NCBI RefSeq assembly: GCF_023684385.1 | Contig: NZ_JAGSOJ010000002.1 | Location: 744,001 to 808,000, forward strand | Direction of reading: 5' to 3' | Length of the DNA: 64,000 nucleotides | DNA from: Oceanirhabdus seepicola | GTDB taxonomy: Bacteria; Bacillota; Clostridia; Clostridiales; Clostridiaceae | Shown: positions 54,537 through 62,158 of the stretch, piece after piece | Layout: every line of letters starts with the position of its first letter | Position numbering within the stretch: position 1 is the first letter of the stretch | Notes under the pieces: generated by a model | What the model saw: only the letters and a program-made list of their open reading frames with translations | Databases searched by the model: none | What the model was told of the DNA's origin: nothing | Translations under genes and position numbers: made by a program

Positions 54537-56264
54537 CTAAAGGGTTATGTCTTCCCCAGAAAGCATTTCCTTTTCTAATAAAAGTTTACTAAATTTATCT
54601 AAGGTTTGTGAGTTATCTGAAAGCAATTGTAAAACTTCACTATAAAGATTATCAAGAAGTGTTTTGCTCTCCTTTAATATACTGTTATCCACAGAAAAAC
54701 CTTTTGATTTTAATTCGGAATAACTTAAGAAGCCTAAAGCTTCTCCCATACCATATTTTGAAATTAAATCAAGTGCGATGGAAGTAGCTTTTTGGAAATC
54801 ATTCTGAGCTCCAGTTGTTATATAATCATTTCCTAGTAATATTTCCTCAGCGGCACGTCCACCAAGCATAACTTTAATCTTGTTATAAAGGTAATCTTTT
54901 GAATAATACATTTTATCCTCAGGTATTGATAGAGTATAACCACCCGCACCTTTTGTGCTAGGAATAATAGAGATTTTAGATATTTCTTCCTTAGGAATAA
55001 GGAGCATACTAGTTAGAGCATGTCCAATCTCGTGATAAGCGGTAATCTTCCTATCTATATCCTTTATATGAGAACGATCAAGTTTTGGTGATCCAGCTAT
55101 AACAGTAGAATAAGCTTTTTCCATGTGGAATGAGGTAATGGAAGGAGTTGCTTCTCTACATGCCAAAATTGCTGCTTCGTTAATGAAGTTTTCGATTTTT
55201 GCTCCAGAAAAATAAGCTGTTTTTCTAGCCCATGAAGCTACATCTATTTCTTTAGTTGGTTTTTCATTAAGATAAAGATCTATAATTCTCTTTCTAGCAT
55301 TTACATCGGGAAGAGCTACTTCAATATGTCGATCGAATCTACCAGGTCTTAGTAATGCATTATCTAGCATGTCAAATCTATTAGTAGCTGCTATTACAAT
55401 AATACCTTCCTTCTCATTAAAACCTGACATTTCTGTTAATAAGGCATTCAAAGTTTGATCTTTTTCTTCTGAACTTCCACTTGTATTACTTGAATTACGC
55501 TGTTTACCAATTGCGTCTATCTCATCAATAAATATAACTGCTTTTCCATGTGAACGAGCCTTTGAAAATAAATTTCGTATACGTGATGCACCTACCCCAA
55601 CATACATCTGAACAAAATCAGAACCAGAAACAGCATAGAATGGAACATTTGCTTCTCCGGCAACAGCTTTTGCGAGTAGTGTTTTACCAGTACCAGGTTC
55701 ACCATAAAATATTACACCTTTAGGCATTCTTGCACCGTATTGGTGGTACTTTTCTGGATTTTTAAGAAAATCAATTACATCTTTTAAATTTTCCTTTGCT
55801 TCTTCATTTCCAGCAACATCATCAAAGGATATATCAATATTTTCAACTGTTTCAAGATTTAAATTTGAGTTTGAGAATATTCCCTTTGGAGAAAGCTTTC
55901 TATCTTTTAGAACTAAAACTATTAACAAAGCTAGTGAAGCTAATAACATGCTTAATGGAATTGTTTGTTTAAGTGGTTTTTCTGTACTTTCTTTCACATC
56001 TATATTGTTAATAAGAAGGAATTCCTTGAAATTTTCACTTCTTGGATTATATGTGCTATGGGATTCCCCGTAAGTATTTGAAAATTTAATGATGTCAGAA
56101 TCGTTTAGTGTTACCGTTGCAATGTTACCCTTTTCAACCATTGTTAAAAAATCTGTATATGGTGTGATACTATTATTATTGTTAGAATTTAAGGAAAAAT
56201 ATATAATTATTGAAAAAATGGATAGTATTATAGGTAAAAAGAATTTTACATTGATTTTTTTCAT
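54537..56264 (-). CDS. FtsH-type AAA+ membrane metalloprotease
   Basis: 575 residues; AAGGGGG before ATG 56264. Two membrane helices (about 8-25 and 102-119) enclose a short extracytoplasmic domain. The AAA module has Walker A GEPGTGKT (188-195), Walker B DEID (247-250) and the second region of homology (NALLRPGRFDRHIEVALPD). The zinc site HEIGH is at 411-415 and the third ligand region is LGNDYITTGAQNDFQKAT. All catalytic elements are present. It is somewhat shorter than the main FtsH of Firmicutes (about 600-650) and lacks the usual long C-terminal tail. It is not beside tilS/hpt, so it is probably an additional FtsH. It degrades membrane or unfolded proteins. Confidence 0.9.
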   Translation of the reverse strand: MKKINVKFFLPIILSIFSIIIYFSLNSNNNNSITPYTDFLTMVEKGNIATVTLNDSDIIKFSNTYGESHSTYNPRSENFKEFLLINNIDVKESTEKPLKQTIPLSMLLASLALLIVLVLKDRKLSPKGIFSNSNLNLETVENIDISFDDVAGNEEAKENLKDVIDFLKNPEKYHQYGARMPKGVIFYGEPGTGKTLLAKAVAGEANVPFYAVSGSDFVQMYVGVGASRIRNLFSKARSHGKAVIFIDEIDAIGKQRNSSNTSGSSEEKDQTLNALLTEMSGFNEKEGIIVIAATNRFDMLDNALLRPGRFDRHIEVALPDVNARKRIIDLYLNEKPTKEIDVASWARKTAYFSGAKIENFINEAAILACREATPSITSFHMEKAYSTVIAGSPKLDRSHIKDIDRKITAYHEIGHALTSMLLIPKEEISKISIIPSTKGAGGYTLSIPEDKMYYSKDYLYNKIKVMLGGRAAEEILLGNDYITTGAQNDFQKATSIALDLISKYGMGEALGFLSYSELKSKGFSVDNSILKESKTLLDNLYSEVLQLLSDNSQTLDKFSKLLLEKEMLSGEDITL

Positions 56265-56330
56265 ATAATGCGTTCCCCCTTACAAGTTAAATTAAAATAT
56301 TCTGAAGTATGAAGAATATTATCCAAAACT

Positions 56331-56613
56331 GTTCATTATTCTCTGTTCTTTGTTATTTGTCTTTTATACATATGACTTATTATAATTACTTTATGTAAAC
56401 TAGTCCAATGATTTTCATAAGAATTGGATATGTAATTTTTGCATTAGAATATTTTGTTTAGATTACTATTCTATTCTAATTATTTATTGTATACTTATAT
56501 AATAGATAAACTACTTTGTAGATTTATCTATATAAAGAATAGAGAAAAAAGAATAAAGAATAAATTGGGTTATTTTTCTTGATTTGTTCTTTGTTCTCTA
56601 TTCTTTATTATTT
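56331..56613. repeat. GAATAAA-rich repeats in the ftsH upstream region
   Basis: A single tract at 56331-56375 and an inverted pair at 56534-56565 / 56584-56613 (about 24 of 26 matches between arms; motif AAAGAATAGAGAA). They resemble tracts at 6939 and 62090. The 435 bases between the divergent genes (56265-56699) hold nothing else I can identify. Confidence 0.5.
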
Positions 56614-56699
56614 GTATTGAATTACATTACTTTAGAATATCTTAAATGATATAAGTTTTAAAATAAGAAATATATATTAATATACTGAGGAGGTTAAGT

Positions 56700-57725
56700 A
56701 TGAAAATTTCTAATATTACGGTTGATATAAAGGAAAATGATTTATTTGGGTTGGTTAATGAAGTGGTTCATGATTTTGCAAAAATAGATGGATTGGACAT
56801 CATTAGCCTATTAGTACAAGAAAATATATTTATAGAGGGGACGTTTAAGCATAAAATTAAATTTAAGTTTAGCATTAAACTTTCTTTAAAAAAATTAGAG
56901 AATAATATTTTAGCATTTAATATAGATATGATAAAATGCATGAATATAAGGATCGCAAATTTTGTAGTCAAAGGTATTTTTAAAGTTTTCTTTAAAGCGT
57001 ATAAGAATATAGGAATATATGTAGAAAATAATTTGGTGTATATAGATTTAAATTTATTATCTTCACTAATTCCTTACGTTAACTTTGAATTAGAAAAGTT
57101 AGAGCTGTGTAATGGATATATTGTAACAAAAATCAATAATATGGTGTATGATAGCAAAAAAGAGGCGGCTAATTTAGAAGACATTATAAATGGGTCAAGC
57201 ATTAGTGAACATGGGGAAGATGATGAAGTTCTACAAATAGAAGGAAATATTACTGATGAATTAAATGAAAATCATGCATGTGCTGCTATACACAAGGTTT
57301 CAGATGGTTATACTACAATAAGAGGAACAGCAGAAGGGGTGATTGAAGGTAAGTTTAGTGGAATCTCTCAATATGCACTATTAATTCCTGACTTAGTAGC
57401 ATTGATTATAAGATTATTTAAAGATAAAAGAGTGCACAAGAAAGATAAGCTTATTGCTGGAATAATGCTAACATATGTGGCTATTCCAATTGATATCATA
57501 CCAGAAAATATACCTGTAATAGGTAAGGTTGATGATATTATAATACTGTTTATAGGATTAGATTATTTGTTAAATAAGATAGATGAGCATATTGTTATAG
57601 AGAATTGGGAAGGAAATGAGGATATTATAAAATTGGTTGCTCAAGGAATTGAACATATTTCCAATGTTTCTACTGGAGGAAAAATAAAGAAGTTTATAGG
57701 ACTCTTAGATAATTTAGGTATGTAA
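56700..57725 (+). CDS. DUF1232 (YkvA-type) protein
   Basis: 341 residues; GAGGAGG before ATG 56700. The N-terminal 150 residues are a beta-rich domain of unrecognised type (TVDIKENDLFGLVNEVVHD ... FKLKIKFSIKLSLKKL). Near residues 240-290 lies the DUF1232 motif LIAGIMLTYVAIPIDIIPENIPVIGKVDDIIILFIGLDYLL, a helical hairpin that may sit in or on the membrane. Its function is unknown. It lies 30 bases before the RNase H gene and is likely cotranscribed with it. Confidence 0.7.
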   Translation: MKISNITVDIKENDLFGLVNEVVHDFAKIDGLDIISLLVQENIFIEGTFKHKIKFKFSIKLSLKKLENNILAFNIDMIKCMNIRIANFVVKGIFKVFFKAYKNIGIYVENNLVYIDLNLLSSLIPYVNFELEKLELCNGYIVTKINNMVYDSKKEAANLEDIINGSSISEHGEDDEVLQIEGNITDELNENHACAAIHKVSDGYTTIRGTAEGVIEGKFSGISQYALLIPDLVALIIRLFKDKRVHKKDKLIAGIMLTYVAIPIDIIPENIPVIGKVDDIIILFIGLDYLLNKIDEHIVIENWEGNEDIIKLVAQGIEHISNVSTGGKIKKFIGLLDNLGM

Positions 57726-57755
57726 ATATACCTTAAGAAAGGTGAGAATAAGAAA

Positions 57756-58505
57756 ATGAAGAAATTTTACGCAATTAAGAATGGCTATGACTTTAATAAA
57801 AAAGAGCCCGTTGTTAATAAAATAGTTAGAGATTGGGATACCTGTTCTAAATTGGTTAAAGGTGCTAAAAATGCTCAATATAAGAGTTTTAAAACCTTAG
57901 AAGAAGCTAACATATATCTTGGAGTTCATAAGAAGAAAGAAGAGGAAAATGAAAAATTTAGTGGTATAGAAGCATATGTAGATGGAAGTTTTAATATTGC
58001 TTCTGAAAAATTTTCTTATGGATTAGTAATATTAAAGGATAATACTATAGTTCATGCTGAAAATGGAGTTGCAGAAGATGATTCTAAGAAGAATCTTAGG
58101 CAAATAGCTGGAGAACTCCTAGGAGCAGAAAGATCACTGGAATATGCTTGTGAGACAGAAGAGAAACAAGTTAAAATTTATCATGATTATGTGGGAGTAA
58201 GAAATCATGTGACTGGGGAATGGCAAAGAAAAGGGATTTCCTCACAATTATATTATGAGAAGATGAATAGATTAATTAAAGAGAATGACATTAATGTACA
58301 GTTTGTAAAAGTTGATAGCCATACTGGAGATTTATATAATGAGATTGTAGATGAGTTAGCTAAAGTAGCAGGTGGAGTTAAAATGAGCCACGAAAGTAAT
58401 AAGTTAATTAAAAAAAATAAGATAAATGTAGCTAATGAAGAGATAAAAAATCTTCTTGAAGATATTTTAGGAGAAGAAGCATTGAATAACGTGAATGTAA
58501 AATAG
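57756..58505 (+). CDS. Ribonuclease H with N-terminal hybrid-binding domain
   Basis: 249 residues; AAGGTGAG before ATG 57756. The N-terminal 60 residues (KKFYAIKNGYDFNKKEPVVNKIVRDWDTC ... KSFKTLEEANIYL) form the small RNA/DNA-hybrid-binding domain common in Firmicute RNase HI proteins. The catalytic domain shows Asp76 (YVDGSFN), Glu120 (IAGELLGAERS), Asp144 (IYHDYVGVRNH) and Asp199 (YNEIVDELAK), a full active site. It removes RNA from RNA-DNA hybrids. A 122-bp MITE-like element follows the stop codon. Confidence 0.9.
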   Translation: MKKFYAIKNGYDFNKKEPVVNKIVRDWDTCSKLVKGAKNAQYKSFKTLEEANIYLGVHKKKEEENEKFSGIEAYVDGSFNIASEKFSYGLVILKDNTIVHAENGVAEDDSKKNLRQIAGELLGAERSLEYACETEEKQVKIYHDYVGVRNHVTGEWQRKGISSQLYYEKMNRLIKENDINVQFVKVDSHTGDLYNEIVDELAKVAGGVKMSHESNKLIKKNKINVANEEIKNLLEDILGEEALNNVNVK

Positions 58506-58554
58506 CACCCATAAACTCGATTATTTTTTATTAAATTTTCATTCTTCAGAATTT

Positions 58555-58676
58555 CAGGCGTTGAAAAAGCTCAAGGTCGAGGAACAATGCGAACGAGCAA
58601 CGGAATGTACAACATTAGTACTTGAGTAGCGCAGTGAGCTGTAGTGACGAAGAGATTGAGCTTTTTCAACTGCCTG
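58555..58676. repeat. MITE-like element with 20-bp terminal inverted repeats
   Basis: Ends CAGGCGTTGAAAAAGCTCAA (58555-58574) and its reverse complement with one extra base (58656-58676). The interior is clearly richer in GC than the surroundings and could fold further. No gene inside. It sits between the RNase H gene and a small gene. Confidence 0.75.
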
Positions 58677-58767
58677 ATATTTATTTCCTGTTTAACTTGT
58701 GTGCATATTACATAAGATATAAATACACAATACATACAGGAAGGAGGAAGGGAATTCCCGAATACTT

Positions 58768-58944
58768 ATGAAAGCAAAGTTTATTAAAGGTATGATGATT
58801 GGGTCAATGGTTGGAATGAGTGCAGCAGCTGTTATTACATCAAATATGAGTAGGGGAACTAAACGTAAAATAAAAAGATATACAAACGTAGTTAAAGGTT
58901 CTGCTAATGATATGTTTGATGGATATATGAAGAAAATGAGATAA
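58768..58944 (+). CDS. Small YtxH-like protein
   Basis: 58 residues (start MKAKFIKGMMIGSMVGMSA, end GYMKKMR). The N-terminus holds one short membrane-like helix with the G-x-x-x-G pattern of YtxH-type proteins, then basic residues (RGTKRKIKRYT). AAGGAGG (58741-58747) is 20 bases before the ATG, further than usual, but a hairpin GGGAATTCCC (58750-58759) between them could bring it close. A terminator follows directly. Function unknown. Confidence 0.6.
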   Translation: MKAKFIKGMMIGSMVGMSAAAVITSNMSRGTKRKIKRYTNVVKGSANDMFDGYMKKMR

Positions 58945-58950
58945 ACATTG

Positions 58951-58987
58951 ATAAAAGGCCATTTAAAGAGTGGTCTTTTATTTTTTT
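58951..58987 (+). terminator. Terminator of the small gene
   Basis: ATAAAAGGCCA/TGGTCTTTTAT stem (one G-T pair) followed by TTTTTT. Confidence 0.8.
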
Positions 58988-59103
58988 ATTCTTTAGCAAA
59001 TTGAAAAATTTTATAAAGAAATTATCACATGTAATGTTGATTAAATCAACGGGGTACATAATTGTGTAAAATTATACTAGTTCAATTTCTAAAGGATAAA
59101 AAT

Positions 59104-59226
59104 GAAGGGGTTGTAGGGGAAGTATTTCCCCTGCCGATTTAAGGAGGGTGCTCAGCAACGCTAGTTGCGTCGAAGGGAACCATAGGGTTCCCTAGCGAAG
59201 CGCAAAGCGCCTTTTGAGGTATAATT
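59104..59226 (+). repeat. GC-rich multi-hairpin element
   Basis: Four successive hairpins: GGGGAAGTATTTCCCC, GCAACGCTAGTTGCG, GGGAACCATAGGGTTCCC and GCGCAAAGCGC. The last part (TCCCTAGCGAAGCGCA ... TTTTGAGGTATAA) is shared with 50627-50668. The element stands out in GC from its surroundings and contains no gene. It could be a structured RNA or a decayed repeat. Confidence 0.55.
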
Positions 59227-59297
59227 ATTTCAATAATTAAATTTTATATTCATTCAAGCTAAAAAATTACAAAAAAAAAGAGGTAAATAAAAAAATT

Positions 59298-59327
59298 TTG
59301 GTGATAAAATAAAAATTATGGTATAAT
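59298..59327 (+). promoter_or_regulatory. Promoter of the XRE-TPR genes
   Basis: TTGGTG (59298-59303), 18 bases, TATAAT (59322-59327) with extended -10 TGG. 90 bases before the start codon. Confidence 0.65.
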
Positions 59328-59416
59328 TAGGGTGATATATGATGATTAAACATAGATAAGTTGAATAGATAAATGTCTTTAAATAGATAAAACTAACTGT
59401 AAGGGAAGAGTGGTTC

Positions 59417-60724
59417 ATGGAAATTTTATCTTTAGGTGAAAAAATAAAACGCAAAAGAAAAGAATTGGGATTAACATTGAAGGACTTAGCTGGGGATAGA
59501 ATTACACCAGGACAGATTAGTCTTGTTGAATCAGGTAAATCTAATCCTAGTATGGATTTGCTAGAGTATTTAGCAGAATCATTAAATAGTACAGTAGAGT
59601 ATTTAATGGAGTCAGAAGAAAGCCAAGCTGAAAAGATTTGTTTATATTACGAAAATATTGCTGAATCACAGATATTGAATGATGAAGTGATTCAAGCTGA
59701 GAAACATATTGAAACTGTGTTGTATTATGCTGAAAAATATAATCTGAATTTTAGAAAGGCTAGAAATTTATATTTAAGAGGTAAGATGCATCTTGAGAAA
59801 AATGAGTTAGCTGTTGCTCAACAGTATTTTCTATCAGCTAATGTAATATTTATTAGAAGTAATAACTATGAAGATATAGCACAAACTTTCAAATACTTAG
59901 GTATAATAACTTTAAAATTAAAAGCTTATCATTCTTCAAATAGTTACTTTCAACAATCGGAAGATGTTTATTTACAAAATGATATAGGTAATGATTTTCT
60001 ATTAGGTGAAATCTATTATTATAGGGCTATAACTTTCTATAAATTAGAGAATACATCTAAATCCATTGATTATTCTTTTCTTGCTCAAGAAAAATTTGGG
60101 CAGATTGATAGTAAAAAAGAATATGCAAAATCATTGTTGTTAATTTCAGAACAATATAGTAATAAAGGTGATTTAGATAATGCTATAAAATATTCAAAGA
60201 AAACTCTTGAGGTATTTAAAGAAATAAATGATCAACACTACATTTCAAAAATTGAGAATAATCTTGGAAAGTTATTCTTTGAATTTGAGAATATTGAACA
60301 GTCATTTATTCATTATAATAAAGCAAGAGAAATAAGAATTAAAAATTGCGATGATAATTTAATTGAAACTTTGGTCAATATTTGTGAGAATTTTATTAAA
60401 CTTAAGGAAATTGAAACAGCAAAAGAGATTCTTAGGGAAATTATGGACGAGGTAGATAAGGGAAATAATAATGCATTGATAAACTATTATCTTCTGAAAT
60501 ATAAAATAGATATCCTTGAAGGTGGAGTTAATGAAGCTGAAAATACTTTAATAATGGCTCATAATTACGCAGATAATATGGGATATTTAGAAGAACAAGC
60601 TGAACTTTCAATAAAATTAGGTAAACATTATATTGATTGGGGGTTCGAAGACAAAGCAGCTAAATACCTTAACGATGGAGTAATAATATTTAAAAAGTTA
60701 GGAATATTAAATAAAGATTTTTAA
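59417..60724 (+). CDS. XRE helix-turn-helix regulator with TPR repeats
   Basis: 435 residues. The N-terminal HTH (IKRKRKELGLTLKDLAGDRITPGQISLVESGKSNPSMDLLEYLAESL) spans residues of about 8-60. The rest is a superhelix of TPR-like units (for example ARNLYLRGKMHLEKNELAVAQQYFLSANVIF). The layout is that of RRNPP-type regulators (PlcR, AimR, Rgg relatives), which bind a small peptide, but no signal-peptide gene was recognised nearby. The start ATG 59417 follows AAGGGAAGAG. Its paralogue follows 36 bases downstream. Target genes unknown. Confidence 0.8.
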   Translation: MEILSLGEKIKRKRKELGLTLKDLAGDRITPGQISLVESGKSNPSMDLLEYLAESLNSTVEYLMESEESQAEKICLYYENIAESQILNDEVIQAEKHIETVLYYAEKYNLNFRKARNLYLRGKMHLEKNELAVAQQYFLSANVIFIRSNNYEDIAQTFKYLGIITLKLKAYHSSNSYFQQSEDVYLQNDIGNDFLLGEIYYYRAITFYKLENTSKSIDYSFLAQEKFGQIDSKKEYAKSLLLISEQYSNKGDLDNAIKYSKKTLEVFKEINDQHYISKIENNLGKLFFEFENIEQSFIHYNKAREIRIKNCDDNLIETLVNICENFIKLKEIETAKEILREIMDEVDKGNNNALINYYLLKYKIDILEGGVNEAENTLIMAHNYADNMGYLEEQAELSIKLGKHYIDWGFEDKAAKYLNDGVIIFKKLGILNKDF

Positions 60725-60760
60725 TGTTGTTGACATTATTATATATAGTGGGTGAGTATG

Positions 60761-62027
60761 ATGGAAATATTATCAACTGGGGAAAAAATTAGGAGATCCA
60801 GAATTTATAAAGGGTTAACATTAAGAGAATTATGTGACGGTAAAATATCAGTTTCAAAAATGAGTTGCATAGAGAATAACAAAATTAAATCGGATAAATG
60901 GATTATAGAGTTTATAGCTGATAAGTTAGACTTGGATATTAATTATCTTTTGGAAGGTATCGAAGAGCAGATAGAGAGACGATTAAAAGAGTTCAAAGAG
61001 AAAGATCAAAAGAAGATTGATGAAGAGGAATTGAAATATTTAATAAACTTTAGTGAAGAAGCTCAATGTTATAATCATGCTATGAAAGCGATGCATTTGC
61101 TTTTCAATTATTATTTAAATAATCAGAAGACTGAAAGCTTGCAAATAATTAATTCTAAGTATTATCATCTTTGTCAAATGGCTTATACTAAAGATAATCA
61201 GGTTATGTTTTATCTAGATGAGGCAAGATATTTTTACGCAAACAAAGAATATTCTCAGGCAAAGTTATATTTTGAAAATGTGTGCACTGATCTTATGGAA
61301 AGAAAAGAATTAACTGATGAATTGAGAAAAAAATACATAACAAGCAAATATAACTATGCTATTTGTGAAATTATGATGGATAATCCCCAAGAGTGCTATA
61401 AACTTATTATGGAATTAAAAGATTATATTGATGAGTCAGTAGATGAATATATAGTTGCAAATATATAACCTTTTGGCTGTATCCTCTTTGTGGGTAGGCG
61501 ATGAAAATTATTCAGAATACGAAGACAAGGCAAGAGAGTTATATAAGGATGATCATAAATCTATTGCAATAATGCTTCATAATATTGGAGAAACATATTT
61601 AAAGTTGAATAAAGAAGAAGAGGGAATGAAATGCTTGATTGCTTCTTTTGAAATATTCCCTAAAAATGAAGAAAAGCAGCGCTTGGAATTTATAATAAAT
61701 TCCTTAGATTTATTCATTAAAAATGGATATAACGATACTGCAACTGTTCTTTGTGATGAAGCCCTCAATGTGGCTATTTTGCTAAATGATATAAAAATCA
61801 TAGATAAAGCATATTATTTTAAAGCTAAATTACTCTTTAAGGCTGATAATTTTACATTAGCGGAAATGTATATGAATCTTTCTTTAGATAGTTTAAAAAA
61901 GTTCGGAAATCGAGATGAATTAAGTGGAAGATATAATGAACTTGGACATATGTATTACAAAGCTAAGAATAATAAAGAAGCACTTAAATATTTTGATTTA
62001 GCACTTAAATTTAAAAATAGATTTTAA
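60761..62027 (+). pseudogene. XRE-TPR regulator paralogue split by a frameshift
   Basis: The first frame (60761-61468) encodes an HTH like that of the preceding gene (MEILSTGEKIRRSRIYKGLTLRELCDG) and TPR units up to DEYIVANI, then stops at TAA 61466-61468. The second frame (from about 61455) continues without gap as IYNLLAVSSLWVGDENYSEYED and TPR units to RNRF. Together they are about 425 residues, the length of the intact paralogue. Adding one TA to the run AAATATATAACC near 61457-61470 would restore a single frame. A sequencing error cannot be excluded; a real frameshift or slippage-based on/off switch is possible. ATG 60761 is chosen by alignment with the paralogue; GTG 60752 is in frame but upstream of it. 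Confidence 0.7.
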
Positions 62028-62055
62028 GGACAAACTATTGATAGTTTGTCCTTTT
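62028..62055 (+). terminator. Terminator
   Basis: Perfect 10-bp stem GGACAAACTA/TAGTTTGTCC, loop TTGA, then TTTT, directly after the stop codon. Confidence 0.85.
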
Positions 62056-62056
62056 A

Positions 62057-62086
62057 TTGCATTTAAATTCCAATTGGATGTATAAT
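62057..62086 (+). promoter_or_regulatory. Promoter of clpB
   Basis: TTGCAT (62057-62062), 18 bases, TATAAT (62081-62086), about 70 bases before the start. No CIRCE or CtsR site was recognised; a GAATAGAG/GAATAAA tract (62090-62120) follows the -10. Confidence 0.6.
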
Positions 62087-62158
62087 AGTAAGAAAGAATA
62101 GAGAAGAAAGAATAAATTATGAAACGTAGAATATCTAATATGTTAAGGGGGTATTTAA

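Noticed and set aside
59254..59454. Minus-strand open frame over the regulator promoter
   Set aside because: Very AT-rich, no ribosome binding site, and it covers a good promoter and the start of the real gene.
59417..60760. Peptide pheromone gene for an RRNPP-type regulator
   Set aside because: No short exported peptide frame with a ribosome binding site was found between or beside the two regulator genes.
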